From the NCBI RefSeq assembly GCF_019431455.1, contig NZ_JAHYSR010000009.1:44417-108416 (forward strand): a stretch of DNA of 64,000 nucleotides, given 5' to 3'. The position numbers and the translations under genes were made by a program. Positions 53,640 through 63,742 of the stretch are shown here, one piece after another. Position 1 is the first letter of the stretch. Each line of letters opens with the position of its first letter. This stretch comes from Paracoccus bogoriensis. GTDB lineage: Bacteria > Pseudomonadota > Alphaproteobacteria > Rhodobacterales > Rhodobacteraceae. The notes beneath the pieces are model-generated. The model searched no databases, was not told where the DNA came from, and saw only the letters and a list, made by a program, of their open reading frames with translations.

Positions 53640-54251
53640 TCAGGCGTCGCCGCGGCAATAGCTTTGCGACGAGGTCCAGGCGGCGATGTCTGCACGTTTG
53701 GCAGAGCTGCGCAGCGGCGCCCAATCGCGCGCGACACCGCGCCAGCCGCTGCCATCATGCGCCACGGCATTGTCGCGCGCCACCTGCCGCGACATGATCC
53801 GCACCGCGCAGGCCATGTTGTCAGCGCCGTTACGGATATTGCCTGTGCAGCCGTAATGCCGCCAGGTCGCGGGCGCAATCTGCATCAGGCCAAGCCAGCG
53901 GCCGCCACCCCCGGCCGCGTTCGGATTGTAGGTGCTTTCATGTTTGGCCACCGCCGACAGCAGCCCGGCCCAGAAGGCGCGGCGCCCGGTCTCGTCCAGG
54001 GCGGCGTATCGCGGGCAGAAGGTCTGCACGTCTGCCGGCACGCGCGACAGGATCGTGGCGCCCTCGCGGTCCAGCGCCGCCAGCGTCGCCTGCGTCCAGG
54101 CATCCGACCCCTGTCGGGAACCCCACCGCATCGGAGGCGCCGATGCCAGCGACATCTGCCGTGCTTCGGCGTGATTTTCGACCTCGGTTCTGGCGGAAGG
54201 GGCGCAGCCGGCGATGACGGCGATCGTGGCGAGGGCAAGCGCAAGGCGCAT
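53640..54251 (-). CDS. Lysozyme-like (SLT) transglycosylase lipoprotein
   Basis: A 203-residue lipoprotein: signal [14 protein letters not shown] with lipobox Cys at residue 16. The SLT/lysozyme-like domain has the catalytic glutamate in [33 protein letters not shown] near 112-144 (in parts), where HES and GLMQIAP are the family motifs. Further [13 protein letters not shown] follows. It probably cleaves peptidoglycan glycan strands near the inner or outer membrane. Cysteines at about 86, 144, 158 and 200 could form disulfides. The downstream side converges on the M20 gene. Between its start and gatB (54252-54558) no gene or clear control element is seen. Confidence 0.87.
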   Translation of the reverse strand: MRLALALATIAVIAGCAPSARTEVENHAEARQMSLASAPPMRWGSRQGSDAWTQATLAALDREGATILSRVPADVQTFCPRYAALDETGRRAFWAGLLSAVAKHESTYNPNAAGGGGRWLGLMQIAPATWRHYGCTGNIRNGADNMACAVRIMSRQVARDNAVAHDGSGWRGVARDWAPLRSSAKRADIAAWTSSQSYCRGDA

Positions 54252-54558
54252 CGGCAACCCATGGCGTTGTTTCGGTCCTGTTTCCGATGCGGCGCTTTGT
54301 CGATCCGCGCAATGGCGACGCCACAAGCCCCCCTTTCATCGGCAGAATCACGCCAGAGCCCACGGACGCCGATGGGGGATTTCCGCCGATTCAAGCCGGG
54401 ATCACGACCATGTGGAGAAAAGTGCATATGAAACAGCATCTTTCGACGGAGGCAGGACGATTCGCGCAGCCCCGCCCGTCTCGCCGCCCCGTGACAAGAA
54501 CCGTCGCCTGTCCTACAAGGCACCAAAGACCGGAACGACCGACGAAAAGGCCCGCGCG

Positions 54559-56073
54559 ATGCTTGACCACCTGACCTATGCCGCACCCCAGCCCAAGGTG
54601 ATCCAGGGCGCCAAAAGCGATTGGGAACTGGTGATCGGGCTCGAAGTGCACGCCCAGATTGCCTCGAAAGCCAAGCTGTTCTCGGGCGCTTCGACCGAAT
54701 TCGGGGCCGAGCCCAACAGCAATGTCGCCTTTGTCGATGCCGCGATGCCGGGGATGCTGCCGGTCATCAACGAATTCTGCGTGGCCCAGGCCGTGCGCAC
54801 CGGCCTTGGGCTGAAGGCCGCGATCAACCTGCGCTCGGCCTTCGACCGCAAGAACTATTTCTATCCCGACCTGCCCCAAGGCTACCAGATCAGCCAGCTC
54901 TACCATCCCATTGTCGGCGAAGGCGAGGTGATCGTGGACATGGGCCCCGGAATCGCCCGCCGCGTCCGGATCGAGCGCATCCATATCGAACAGGATGCCG
55001 GCAAGTCGATCCATGACATGGACCCGAACATGTCCTTTGTGGACCTGAACCGCACCGGCGTCGCCCTGATGGAGATCGTCAGCCGCCCCGACATCCGCAG
55101 CCCCGAAGAGGCCGCCGCCTATGTCGCCAAGCTGCGCCAGATCATGCGCTATCTGGGCACCTGCGACGGCAACATGCAGAACGGCAACCTGCGCGCCGAC
55201 GTTAACGTCTCGGTCTGCAAGCCCGGCGATTACGAACGTTTCATGGAAACCGGCGATTTCAGCCATCTGGGCACGCGCTGCGAGATCAAGAACATGAACT
55301 CGCTGCGCTTCATCCAGGCGGCGATCGAATACGAGGCGCGCCGCCAGATCGCCATCATCGAGGATGGCGGCACGGTCGTGCAGGAAACCCGCCTCTACGA
55401 TCCCGACAGGGGAGAAACGCGCTCGATGCGGTCCAAGGAAGAGGCGCATGACTACCGCTACTTCCCCGACCCCGACCTTTTGCCGCTGGAGATCGATCAG
55501 GCCTGGGTCGATGACATCGCCGCAGCGATGCCGGAACTGCCCGACCAGAAGAAGGCCCGTTTCGTCAAGGATCTGGGCCTGTCTGAATACGATGCGGGCG
55601 TGCTGACCGCCGAGGTCGAGAATGCCGATTACTTCGAGGCCGTGGCCTCCGGGCGCGACGGCAAGATGGCCGCGAACTGGGTCATCAACGAACTCTTCGG
55701 CCGCCTGAACAAGGAAGGGCTGACCATCGCGACCTCGCCCGTTACGGCGGCGCAGCTGGGCGGCGTGATCGATCTGATCGCCAAAGGCGACATCTCGGGC
55801 AAGATCGCCAAGGATCTGTTCGAAATCCTGTGGACCGAGGGCGGCGATCCCGCCGCCATCGTCGAGGCGCGCGGCATGAAGCAGGTCACCGATCTCGGCG
55901 CGATCGAGGCGGCGGTGGACGAGATCATCACCGCCAATCCCGCGCAGGTCGAGAAGGCCCGCGCCAATCCCAAGCTTGCGGGCTGGTTCGTGGGTCAGGT
56001 GCTCAAGGCCACCGGCGGCAAGGCTAACCCGGCGGCCGTGAACGCGCTTGTCGCGCAGAAACTGGGTCTTTGA
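54559..56073 (+). CDS. gatB: Asp-tRNA(Asn)/Glu-tRNA(Gln) amidotransferase subunit B
   Basis: GatB activates mischarged Glu-tRNA(Gln) or Asp-tRNA(Asn) for amidation with GatA and GatC. The 504-residue protein has [24 protein letters not shown] near 22, [26 protein letters not shown] near 93, [13 protein letters not shown] near 143, [22 protein letters not shown] near 173, and [14 protein letters not shown] near 236. The C-terminal GatB/YqeY tail ends [26 protein letters not shown]. The ATG at 54559 agrees with homologue length; a longer open frame upstream is not homologous. gatA and gatC are elsewhere. A small DUF4177 gene follows. Confidence 0.97.
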   Translation: MLDHLTYAAPQPKVIQGAKSDWELVIGLEVHAQIASKAKLFSGASTEFGAEPNSNVAFVDAAMPGMLPVINEFCVAQAVRTGLGLKAAINLRSAFDRKNYFYPDLPQGYQISQLYHPIVGEGEVIVDMGPGIARRVRIERIHIEQDAGKSIHDMDPNMSFVDLNRTGVALMEIVSRPDIRSPEEAAAYVAKLRQIMRYLGTCDGNMQNGNLRADVNVSVCKPGDYERFMETGDFSHLGTRCEIKNMNSLRFIQAAIEYEARRQIAIIEDGGTVVQETRLYDPDRGETRSMRSKEEAHDYRYFPDPDLLPLEIDQAWVDDIAAAMPELPDQKKARFVKDLGLSEYDAGVLTAEVENADYFEAVASGRDGKMAANWVINELFGRLNKEGLTIATSPVTAAQLGGVIDLIAKGDISGKIAKDLFEILWTEGGDPAAIVEARGMKQVTDLGAIEAAVDEIITANPAQVEKARANPKLAGWFVGQVLKATGGKANPAAVNALVAQKLGL

Positions 56074-56134
56074 TCCCTGGGGCGCGGCACCGGGTCGCGC
56101 CCGCCTTCCGGCCCATCACCACAAGGACCGCCCG

Positions 56135-56401
56135 ATGCGCTATGAATATGCCGTCATTCCCGCGCCGACCCGGAGCGAGAAGGCCCGCGACGCCAAAACG
56201 CCCACCGACCGTTATGCGCTGGCGCTGGCGGCGGAACTGAACCGCATGGCGGCCGATGGCTGGGATTACCTGCGCGCCGATGTTCTGCCCAGTGAGGAGC
56301 GCAGCGGCCTGACCGGGCGCAGCACCATTTATCACAACCTGCTGGTCTTTCGTCGCGCCAAGCCCGAACCGGCCCCGTTACCCCGGTCGCGTCCCGAGTG
56401 A
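56135..56401 (+). CDS. DUF4177-type small protein
   Basis: An 88-residue protein starting MRYEYAVIPAPTRSEKAR, with LAAELNRMAADGWDYLRADVLPSEER near 31-56 (in parts) and TIYHNLLVFRRAKPE at the end. The EYxVIPAP start, the LNxxAxDGWEYxRAD helix and the closing LVFRR strand match DUF4177-like proteins. The function is unknown. It follows gatB by 61 bases on the same strand and converges on the class II amidotransferase gene. Confidence 0.85.
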   Translation: MRYEYAVIPAPTRSEKARDAKTPTDRYALALAAELNRMAADGWDYLRADVLPSEERSGLTGRSTIYHNLLVFRRAKPEPAPLPRSRPE

Positions 56402-56406
56402 TCCGA

Positions 56407-57201
56407 TCAGGCGGCGGCGCTGAGCGTTTCCGGTTCAAAGGGCAGGCTCTTGAACCGCTCGCCCTCGAAGATACAGAAGCTGCCGGGCGGAACCTCCTGC
56501 CAGTCGGTTTCATCGGTCTCGAGTGGCTCGGAGACGACGGCCCAGCCTCGCCGCGTGGCGGACCAGCGATGATACAGCGATGGCGCCTGATCGTCGCTGC
56601 TGTAGCGCAGAACGTAGAGACGCCGCCCGTCCGACAGGGCACAGGCCGCACGGACATGCGGCGTCTCGCCTCGCTGGCGGGCCAGCGCCGTCAACTGCCC
56701 CACGGCCCGCTCCATCGCGCCGCGCGGATCGTCCTCCAACCCCTCGCCCAGGGCGATCAGGAACAGCGCCTCGCTGTCCGTTGCGCCCTTGCGATGAGGA
56801 TAGAACTCGTCCCGGATCAACACATCGGCATGGCGCCGAAATCTGTCATAACCACCGAACTGGCCGTTATGCATGAAGCTCCAGCGCCCGACGGTGAAAG
56901 GATGACAATTGTTGCGGCTGGTCGCCGTCCCGGTCGAAGCGCGCACATGGGCCAGAAACAGCCCGGAGCGAACCTGTCCGACCAGAGAGCGCAGGTTGGG
57001 ATCGGACCAGGCGGGCATCACATCTCGATAAAGACCGGGCTCGGGCCGCTCTCCATACCAGGCGATCCCGAAACCATCGGCATTGACCGGCGTGTGGCAC
57101 CGCATTGCGCCCTGACTTTGGCGAATCAGCGAATGCGCCGGTTTGCTGACGATGTCTTCCAGAAAGATCGGTTCGCCCAGATAGGCGGCCCACCGGCACA
57201 T
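56407..57201 (-). CDS. Class II glutamine amidotransferase (YafJ-like)
   Basis: A 264-residue Ntn-hydrolase. Cys 2 in MCRWAAYLGEPIFLEDIV is the N-terminal nucleophile after Met removal. The GATase_4 domain shows VNADGFGIAWYGERPEPGLYRDVMPAWSDPNL near 39 (in parts), FLAHVRASTGTATSRNNCHPF near 82 and WSFMHNGQFGGY near 108. It contains no synthase domain, so it resembles stand-alone YafJ or EgtC-type proteins. An ergothioneine operon is not present. The physiological reaction is unknown. The ATG at 57201 places the cysteine at position 2. Confidence 0.9.
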   Translation of the reverse strand: MCRWAAYLGEPIFLEDIVSKPAHSLIRQSQGAMRCHTPVNADGFGIAWYGERPEPGLYRDVMPAWSDPNLRSLVGQVRSGLFLAHVRASTGTATSRNNCHPFTVGRWSFMHNGQFGGYDRFRRHADVLIRDEFYPHRKGATDSEALFLIALGEGLEDDPRGAMERAVGQLTALARQRGETPHVRAACALSDGRRLYVLRYSSDDQAPSLYHRWSATRRGWAVVSEPLETDETDWQEVPPGSFCIFEGERFKSLPFEPETLSAAA

Positions 57202-57262
57202 GCCCTTGCCCCTTTTAGGTCTCTTTTGTGACAGGCTTAGCACGAAAGAGCAAGGACTTCAT

Positions 57263-57562
57263 CTACTCCGTCGGGGCTGGCGCTTCCTCGACAATCACAA
57301 GGTCGCGTTCGCTCGCGCCTTTGGCATGAGACAGAGCCGCCTGATATTCTCTGCTGTGATAGCAGGCAACTGCCGCCTCCAGCGACGGGAAGCGCGCCAC
57401 GACATGACGGGCGCGGTCGGCGCCTTCCAGCACGTGATAGCGCCCTCCACGCGCCAGGAACACACCCCCGTGGGCTGCGATTGCCGGCCCCGCGGCTTTG
57501 GCATAAAGGCCATAAGCCTCGGGGTCCGTCACATGCACATGGGCAATCCACAAGGCTGTCAT
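57263..57562 (-). CDS. DUF1330 family protein
   Basis: A 99-residue dimeric alpha-beta barrel protein: [40 protein letters not shown] and [35 protein letters not shown] (each in parts) are typical DUF1330. The function is unknown. Its start codon overlaps the alaS stop by four bases, so it is co-translated with alaS. Confidence 0.92.
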   Translation of the reverse strand: MTALWIAHVHVTDPEAYGLYAKAAGPAIAAHGGVFLARGGRYHVLEGADRARHVVARFPSLEAAVACYHSREYQAALSHAKGASERDLVIVEEAPAPTE

Positions 57563-60216
57563 TTGCTGTCCTCGATGATCTTGCGCGCGTCCTGGAACGC
57601 CGTTTCCGCGGCCGCAAGCGAGGGGGCGCCGCCCTGCGCACGGTCGGGGCGGCCGCCTCCGCCCTTGCCGCCAAGGGCAGCCGTCGCGGCCTGAACCAGC
57701 GCCACGGCACTGATTCGCCCGGTCAGGTCCGGCGTCACGCCCGCCGCGACCGTTGCCTTGCCACCATCCTCAGCCAGCAGCAAAACCGCGCCGCTGCCCA
57801 GCGAAGCCTTCATCTCTTCGACCAGCGCGCCCAGCTCCTTGCCGCCCACGCCCTCGACGCGGCGGGCAATGAACCTGACACCTGCGACCTCCTCGGCTTC
57901 CGAGGCCCCGCCGCTGCTCATGGCCAATTGACGCTTCAGTTGCGCGACCTCATTGGCCAGCGCCTTGCGTTCGTCTGCCAAGGCGCGAACGCGGTTCACC
58001 ACATCGGCGGATTGCGCCTTGAGAATCCCCGCAATCTCGCCCAGACGGCGGTCCGCCGCACGCAGATGATCCAGCGCGGCCTGCCCCGTCAGCGCCTCGA
58101 TGCGCCGCACCCCTGCACTGGAGGCTGCATCGCCCAGAAGGACAAAAGCCCCGATATCGCCCGTCCGCGCGACATGCGTGCCGCCGCACAATTCCAGCGA
58201 ATAGGCCGCGCCATCTGCTCCCTTGCCGCTTCCGGGATGGACGCCCATCGAGACCACGCGCACCTCGTCGCCGTATTTCTCGCCGAACAGGGCCTGCGCC
58301 CCAAGGGCGCGCGCCTCGTCAGGCGTCATCAGCCGGGTCTCGACGGGACTGTTCTGACGAATGAAGCTGTTCACCTCGGCCTCGATCCGAGTCATCTCCT
58401 CGGCGCTGAGCGCACTGTTATGGCTGAAATCGAAGCGCAGCCGGTCGGGCGCGTTCAGGCTGCCCCGCTGCGCGACATGCTCGCCCAGGACACCGCGCAG
58501 CGCCTCGTGCAGCAGATGCGTGGCCGAATGGTTCGCCCGGATCGCGCCGCGGCGCTCATGGTCCACCGCCAATTGCGCGCCCTGCCCCCGGCTGATGACG
58601 CCCGCCGTTACCTCTGCCTGGTGCAGGAAGACGCCTGCGACCTTCTTCGTGTCGGCAACGCGCGCTGCCCCCGTTTCGGTCCGGATCAGCCCCGCGTCGC
58701 CCACCTGACCGCCGCTTTCGGCATAGAAGGGCGTCTGGTTCACCACGATCGTGACCTTGGTGCCAGCCGCGGCCTCGGCAACCTCGGCGCCGTCGATCAC
58801 CAGGGCCATGACCTGCCCCTCGGCCTCTTCGGTGTCATAGCCCAGGAACTCGGTCACACCGTGCTTATCGGCCAGCTCGAACCAGATCCTGGCGTCTGCC
58901 GCCTCGCCCGATCCGCTCCAGGCCGCGCGCGCCATGCGCTTCTGTTCCGCCATGGCTGCGTCGAAACCCTCGATCTGCACGCCACGCCCCTTTTCGCGCA
59001 ACGCATCCTGAGTAAGGTCCAGCGGGAAACCGAAGGTATCATAGAGCTTGAAGGCCGTTTCGCCCGGCAGATCCGCCCCGTCGGGCAACTTCGCCAATTC
59101 GTCGTCCAAAAGCCGCAGGCCCCGGTCCAGCGTCTGGCGGAACCGCGTCTCCTCGGACCGCAGCGTCTCCTCGATCATTGCCTGAGCGCGCGTCAGCTCC
59201 GGATAGGCCGCGCCCATCTGGCGCACCAGTGCCGGCACCAGCTTGTGCATCACCGGGTCAGTTGCCCCCAGCATATGCGCATGACGCATCGCACGCCGCA
59301 TGATCCGGCGCAGCACATAGCCACGCCCCTCATTGCTGGGCATCACCCCATCCGCAATCAGGAAACTGGTCGAACGCAGGTGGTCGGCAATCACCCGGTG
59401 ATGGACCTTGCCCGGCCCATCCGGATCCACACTGGTCACATTCGCACTGGCTTCGATCAACGCGCGCATCAGATCGGTGTCGTAATTGTCGTGCTTGCCC
59501 TGCAAAAGCGCGCCGATCCGCTCCAGCCCCATGCCCGTGTCGATGGACTGCATGTCCAGCGCCCGCATCGAGCCGTCCTCGAACTGCTCGTTCTGCATGA
59601 AGACCAGGTTCCAGATCTCGATGAAGCGGTCGCCATCTTCATCCGCCGAACCCGGAGGGCCACCCGGGATCGAGTCGCCATGGTCAAAGAATATCTCGGT
59701 GCAGGGGCCGCAAGGTCCGGTCGGCCCCATCTGCCAGAAATTGTCGCTGGTCGGGATACGGATAATGCGGTCATCCGACAGCCCCGCGACCTTCTTCCAG
59801 ATCGCCGCTGCCTCGTCATCGGTATGATAGACGGTCACCAGCAGCCGGTGCCTGGGGATGTCGAATTCCTTGGTCAGCAACTCCCAGGCAAAGGGAATGG
59901 CGCCTTCCTTGAAGTAATCGCCGAAGCTGAAGTTTCCCAGCATCTCGAAAAAGGTGTGGTGCCGCGCCGTATAGCCCACATTATCCAGGTCGTTGTGCTT
60001 GCCGCCCGCGCGAACGCATTTCTGCGCCGTGGTGGCGCGCTGATAATCGCGTGTCTCGACGCCGGTGAACAGGTTCTTGAACTGGACCATGCCGGAATTG
60101 GCGAACATCAGCGTTGGATCATTGCGCGGCACCAGAGGGCTGCTCTCGACCACGCGGTGACCGTTCTTCTCGAAATAGCCAAGGAAGGTTTGACGAATGT
60201 CACTCAGACTGGGCAT
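57559..60216 (-). CDS. alaS: Alanyl-tRNA synthetase
   Basis: An 885-residue class II synthetase. The N-terminal catalytic core starts with [41 protein letters not shown] (in parts). The editing domain has the zinc ligands in [14 protein letters not shown] near 560 and [18 protein letters not shown] near 662. A C-Ala domain with a coiled coil and glycine-rich end ([15 protein letters not shown]) closes the protein. All motifs look intact. The DUF1330 gene is translationally coupled downstream. A 33-base perfect hairpin separates alaS from recA. Confidence 0.98.
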   Translation of the reverse strand: MPSLSDIRQTFLGYFEKNGHRVVESSPLVPRNDPTLMFANSGMVQFKNLFTGVETRDYQRATTAQKCVRAGGKHNDLDNVGYTARHHTFFEMLGNFSFGDYFKEGAIPFAWELLTKEFDIPRHRLLVTVYHTDDEAAAIWKKVAGLSDDRIIRIPTSDNFWQMGPTGPCGPCTEIFFDHGDSIPGGPPGSADEDGDRFIEIWNLVFMQNEQFEDGSMRALDMQSIDTGMGLERIGALLQGKHDNYDTDLMRALIEASANVTSVDPDGPGKVHHRVIADHLRSTSFLIADGVMPSNEGRGYVLRRIMRRAMRHAHMLGATDPVMHKLVPALVRQMGAAYPELTRAQAMIEETLRSEETRFRQTLDRGLRLLDDELAKLPDGADLPGETAFKLYDTFGFPLDLTQDALREKGRGVQIEGFDAAMAEQKRMARAAWSGSGEAADARIWFELADKHGVTEFLGYDTEEAEGQVMALVIDGAEVAEAAAGTKVTIVVNQTPFYAESGGQVGDAGLIRTETGAARVADTKKVAGVFLHQAEVTAGVISRGQGAQLAVDHERRGAIRANHSATHLLHEALRGVLGEHVAQRGSLNAPDRLRFDFSHNSALSAEEMTRIEAEVNSFIRQNSPVETRLMTPDEARALGAQALFGEKYGDEVRVVSMGVHPGSGKGADGAAYSLELCGGTHVARTGDIGAFVLLGDAASSAGVRRIEALTGQAALDHLRAADRRLGEIAGILKAQSADVVNRVRALADERKALANEVAQLKRQLAMSSGGASEAEEVAGVRFIARRVEGVGGKELGALVEEMKASLGSGAVLLLAEDGGKATVAAGVTPDLTGRISAVALVQAATAALGGKGGGGRPDRAQGGAPSLAAAETAFQDARKIIEDSK

Positions 60217-60317
60217 GGCGGGCCTTCATCGCAAAACGGGTCTGACCGGCACCGCCGGCTTGGAAAACGATCTAACCGCGCCCTGCGGCACTGTCCAGCA
60301 ATGCAGGGTGCAGACAG

Positions 60318-60350
60318 CCCTGTAGCCGGTGCGCCGCACCGGCTACAGGG
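60318..60350 (-). terminator. 15-bp perfect inverted repeat between recA and alaS
   Basis: CCCTGTAGCCGGTGC (60318-60332), loop GCC, GCACCGGCTACAGGG (60336-60350). It lies about 50 bases after the recA stop on the minus strand and 100 bases before alaS. The stem is very stable but lacks a following T-run, so it could be a Rho-independent-like end, an RNA processing site or a protein-binding palindrome. Confidence 0.55.
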
Positions 60351-60398
60351 AGAAAGGTCTTGCGTGCAGGCTTGCCTGCGCGCGCCGCAAGGTTGCGA

Positions 60399-61469
60399 TC
60401 AATCCTCGGCCAGGACGTCGTCCTCGCCGCTCCCGACCGCGAAATCCAGACCGTGGCTTGCGCGGATCTTGTCCTCGATGGCCAATGCGATTTCGGGACG
60501 GTCGCGCAGGAACTGCTTGGCATTCTCGCGGCCCTGGCCGATGCGCTCGTCGCCATAGGAATACCAGGCGCCCGATTTTTCGACCACGCCGGCCTTGACC
60601 CCCAGGTCGATCAATTCGCCGACCTTGCTGATCCCCTCGCCATACATGATGTCGAATTCGACCTGCCGGAACGGAGGCGCGACCTTGTTCTTGACCACCT
60701 TCACGCGCGTCGTGTTTCCCGTCACCTCGTCGCGATCCTTGACCGCGCCGGTGCGGCGGATGTCCAGACGGACCGAGGCATAGAATTTCAGCGCGTTGCC
60801 GCCCGTTGTCGTCTCGGGATTGCCGAACATCACGCCGATCTTCATGCGAATCTGATTGATGAAGATCACCATGCAGTTCGACCGCCCGATCGAGGCGGTC
60901 AGCTTGCGCATGGCCTGGCTCATCAGGCGGGCCTGGCTGCCCATCTGCATGTCGCCCATATCGCCTTCGATCTCGGACTTGGGCGTCAGGGCTGCGACAG
61001 AATCAACCACCACCAGGCTGACCGCGCCCGAGCGCACCAGCGTATCGACGATCTCCAGCGCCTGCTCGCCCGTGTCGGGCTGGCTGATCAGCAGTTCGTC
61101 CAGGTTGACGCCCAGCTTCCTGGCATATTGCGGGTCCAGCGCGTGTTCGGCATCGACGAAGGCGCAGACGCCGCCCTTCTTCTGTTCCTCGGCCACGACA
61201 TGCAGCGTCAGCGTGGTCTTGCCCGAGCTTTCGGGCCCGAAGATCTCGATGATCCGGCCCTTGGGCAGCCCTCCGATGCCAAGCGCGATGTCCAGACCCA
61301 GAGAGCCCGTCGATGTCGCCTCGATCTCGGCCACGGGGCTGTCCTTGCCCAGCTTCATGATCGAGCCCTTGCCGAATTGCCGCTCGATCTGCGCCAGGGC
61401 GCTGTCGAGCGCCTTCTGCTTGTCAGCGCTGCGCTTGTCACTCATGTCGAAAATGCTCGCCTGTGCCAT
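60399..61469 (-). CDS. recA: Recombinase RecA
   Basis: A 356-residue RecA, the strand-exchange protein and SOS coprotease. Walker A is [13 protein letters not shown] near 74, the MAW region [20 protein letters not shown] near 219, L2 loop [26 protein letters not shown] near 200-225 (in parts), and Walker [16 protein letters not shown] near 147. The N-terminal [10 protein letters not shown] sequence is standard. The end is acidic ([11 protein letters not shown]), as expected. An SOS box lies 59 bases upstream. Confidence 0.98.
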   Translation of the reverse strand: MAQASIFDMSDKRSADKQKALDSALAQIERQFGKGSIMKLGKDSPVAEIEATSTGSLGLDIALGIGGLPKGRIIEIFGPESSGKTTLTLHVVAEEQKKGGVCAFVDAEHALDPQYARKLGVNLDELLISQPDTGEQALEIVDTLVRSGAVSLVVVDSVAALTPKSEIEGDMGDMQMGSQARLMSQAMRKLTASIGRSNCMVIFINQIRMKIGVMFGNPETTTGGNALKFYASVRLDIRRTGAVKDRDEVTGNTTRVKVVKNKVAPPFRQVEFDIMYGEGISKVGELIDLGVKAGVVEKSGAWYSYGDERIGQGRENAKQFLRDRPEIALAIEDKIRASHGLDFAVGSGEDDVLAED

Positions 61470-61527
61470 GTCCTTACCCTGTTATTTCACAGCCCTCCCG
61501 GCGGGGCAATCGCGGGACCGGCCGAAT

Positions 61528-61542
61528 GTTCGTGCCTTGTTC
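61528..61542 (-). promoter_or_regulatory. SOS box (LexA site) of recA
   Basis: GTTC-N7-GTTC (61528-61542 on the plus strand; GAAC-N7-GAAC read toward recA) is the alphaproteobacterial LexA site. It lies 59 bases before the recA start, inside the promoter region. Confidence 0.9.
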
Positions 61543-61629
61543 GCAATAATTGGACCAGTTCCCCCCCGGTTGCAAGCACCCCGACGCATGAAATCGATTC
61601 GCCCAAGGCAAAGCTTCATCCCGACCCGG

Positions 61630-61644
61630 TTAACAAATCGTTTA
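61630..61644. promoter_or_regulatory. CtrA-like site
   Basis: TTAA-N7-TTTA, one base from the CtrA consensus TTAA-N7-TTAA, about 65 bases before the sulfotransferase-like gene at 61709. One near-match may occur by chance, although A/T-rich motifs are rarer in this GC-rich DNA. Confidence 0.3.
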
Positions 61645-61708
61645 CAGCTGCGCGACGGCGCGTTATTCCCCGCTGGGAAAACCATCTGCAACACGGACCA
61701 CGCCAGCC

Positions 61709-62299
61709 ATGTTGATCTTCTGGGAAAAGCGACTGGTCTTTCTGGCAACGCCCAAGACGGGATCGACGGCGATCGAGATGGCGCTGGAACCTCTCGCCTC
61801 GGTCTCGCTGCAACGGCCCGAGGCGCTGAAACATACCGGCATCGCAGGCTATCATCGCCACCTGGGGCCCTGGCTGACCGAGCAGACCGGAGAGGCCTTC
61901 ACCACTGTCGCCCTGATGCGCGAGCCGCTGGACTGGCTGCGCAGCTGGTATCGCTTCAAATTGCGTGACGACAGCGAGGATCCGGCCCATCCGATGAGGG
62001 GCGTCAGCTTCGCCGATTTCGCGCGCCGTTACGTCGCGCCGGGCGGGCGCGCGGCCTTGGGCATCGGCAGTCAGGCCGAGTTCCTCGCAGACGGCCAGAA
62101 GCGGACGGATCGGATCTTCCGCTATGAGCGGATCGATGCCTTCATCGACTTTCTGGAAACGCGACTGGATTGCATGATCGAATTGCCGCGCATCAATGTC
62201 CCGCCCAGTGTCGATGTCCGGCTGACCCCCGAGGACGAGGCATCCCTGCGCGACGCCATGGCCGAGGATCTTGCACTCTACAACAGCCTCCGAGATTAG
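61709..62299 (+). CDS. Sulfotransferase-like P-loop protein
   Basis: A 196-residue cytoplasmic protein. The N-terminal strand and loop RLVFLATPKTGSTAIEMALE (residues 8-27) match the PAPS-binding P-loop of sulfotransferases (PKTGST). VALMREPLDWLRSWYRFKLRDD near 67 matches the second PAPS-binding motif (RxPxxRxxSxY). The protein is short for a full sulfotransferase. In Rhodobacterales such genes are often labelled gamma-glutamyl kinase, which this motif pattern does not support. The substrate is unknown. The 3' end overlaps the SelW-like gene on the other strand by four bases. Confidence 0.75.
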   Translation: MLIFWEKRLVFLATPKTGSTAIEMALEPLASVSLQRPEALKHTGIAGYHRHLGPWLTEQTGEAFTTVALMREPLDWLRSWYRFKLRDDSEDPAHPMRGVSFADFARRYVAPGGRAALGIGSQAEFLADGQKRTDRIFRYERIDAFIDFLETRLDCMIELPRINVPPSVDVRLTPEDEASLRDAMAEDLALYNSLRD

Positions 62300-62574
62300 C
62301 GGTCCACATGACCCAGATCGCGCCCCGGCGCGATCACGTCACGCAAACGTTGCTTGATCTCGGCGGCGCCAGGAAAGCCGCCATCCGCCTTGCGGTCCCA
62401 GATTACCTGGCCATCAACCGCGATCCGGTAGATGCCGCCGTGCCCCGACACCAACGCAACCTCGGCCAGATCGGCGCCAAAGGTCTGCAGCAATTCCTGC
62501 GCCATCCAGCCGGCCCGCAACAACCAGTTGCAGCCCGTGCAATAATGGATCTCGACCCGGGGCCCATCTCTCAT
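62296..62574 (-). CDS. SelT/SelW/SelH family (Rdx) protein
   Basis: A 92-residue thioredoxin-fold protein with the redox motif IHYCTGCNWLLRAGWMAQELLQTF near residue 9, where a CxxC pair takes the place of the CxxU of selenoproteins. Then come VALVSGHGGIYRIAVDGQVIWDRKADGGFPGAAEIKQRLRDV (in parts), the G(G/S)hFEh and D(R/K)k signature. Role unknown, probably redox. The ATG at 62574 is the one directly before the conserved start. Confidence 0.93.
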   Translation of the reverse strand: MRDGPRVEIHYCTGCNWLLRAGWMAQELLQTFGADLAEVALVSGHGGIYRIAVDGQVIWDRKADGGFPGAAEIKQRLRDVIAPGRDLGHVDR

Positions 62575-62707
62575 GCTCACCAAGCTAGGACGCGGCGCGA
62601 ACGGCGACAAGAGGGGCCCTTGACCCCACCTGATCCGCGCGCAAGGGTGCCGTGCCAGCAATCGCCAGCCATCCCGCATTCAGCACCCCCAAGGTCAGGA
62701 GCCAAAG

Positions 62708-63028
62708 ATGTTTCTTGCGATGAACCGCTTCACCGTCCCTCTGGAAAATGCCGAGGCATTCGAGGCCCTCTGGCTGAACCGCGACAGTCGCCTGCACGAG
62801 ATGGACGGTTTCGTCGAGTTCAACCTGCTCAGGGGCCCCGAAAACGATGGCCACAGGCTCTATGCCTCGCACACGGTCTGGCGCGACGAGGACGCCTTCC
62901 GCGCCTGGACGCGCTCGGAGCAATTCCGCGTGGCTCATGCAAATGCCGGCGAGACGCGCAAGCTGCATAGCGGCGCGCCGCAATTCGAGGCCTTTCACGC
63001 GATCCAGACCAGGACCGCCAAGGGCTGA
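62708..63028 (+). CDS. ABM-fold protein resembling haem oxygenase IsdG/HmoB
   Basis: A 106-residue dimeric alpha-beta barrel. The start MFLAMNRFTVPLENAEAFEALWLNRDSRLHEMDGFVEFNLLRG (in parts) resembles IsdG-type haem-degrading monooxygenases, including the N6-like Asn. TVWRDEDAFRAWTRSEQFRVAHANAG near 58-83 carries the WxS/T strand and a His at about 79 that could be the proximal haem ligand. Haem release of iron is therefore possible but not proven. AGGAGCCAAAG precedes the ATG. After the gene, 63029-63209 holds nothing recognised. Confidence 0.85.
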   Translation: MFLAMNRFTVPLENAEAFEALWLNRDSRLHEMDGFVEFNLLRGPENDGHRLYASHTVWRDEDAFRAWTRSEQFRVAHANAGETRKLHSGAPQFEAFHAIQTRTAKG

Positions 63029-63209
63029 ACGCCGCCCGATTGAATACCGCCCCCCATGGCGCAGGACGGACAAGCCCTGCCCGTGCCCGCCTGGCAGGTG
63101 CGGCGACCTGTTCATGAAGCCGCATGGCAGGCGGCTCTGACCGGCCACGCGATCTTTCCGGTCACGTCTGTCAATCTGGTGCCATTTCCCGGATGGCCTG
63201 AGGGTATGA

Positions 63210-63720
63210 TCAGGCGGCTTTCATGGTCATGCTGAGAATGGGGTCGATCTCCTCCTTGTCGATCTGGGCGAGGGCCTCGACCATCATGGAGCGGCTGGCG
63301 GGCTGCCATTCGTCGATCTGCTCAAACTGCACGGCGCCGATCAGGCGCAGGATCGAGGCCTCGTTCGGGAGTGAGGCCATGATTGCCGCCGGTCCGAAGG
63401 AATGCCCGAACGCCGACGATGGCGGCGCGGCGCTTCACCTCCTTGCTCAGCCGCTTGATCGGGTTCGTGCTGTGAAGCTTGGTGCGGTGCTGGCGCGGGA
63501 AGAACATCAAGGCCAGAACGTCGTGCTCGCGAACGTCCATCAGGTCGGCGAGCCTGGGCCAGCGCGGGCGCAGTTTCTCGGACACCTTGCGCCAGGTCTC
63601 TCCGGCATGGGCGCGATCGGGCTGGTCGAAGGCCTGCCGGAACGAGCCATTGCCCGCCCCTGATGAGGTGGATGGCCGCGCTTGCGGCATCGCGATGTGC
63701 CCTGTCGGGTGCTTTGAGCA
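63210..63720 (-). pseudogene. IS256-family transposase, broken
   Basis: The C-terminal part of an IS256/Mutator transposase read in three frames. Near 63660-63420: FRQAFDQPDRAHAGETWRKV, LRPRWPRLADLMD and FPRQHRTKLHSTNPIKRLSKEVKRRA. After a shift at about 63400 it continues as NEASILRLIGAVQFEQIDEWQPASRSMMVEALAQ (in parts) to a stop at 63210. Upstream, AAIHLIRG lies in another frame. The frameshifts and missing N-terminus make it inactive. Confidence 0.88.
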
Positions 63721-63742
63721 TCGCCAGCAAGGGGAGCTATCC

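Noticed and set aside
54252..54558. Short reading frames upstream of gatB, including one from ATG at 54411
   Set aside because: The products are Arg/Pro-rich without homology, overlap gatB or the lipoprotein start, and lack good ribosome binding sites.
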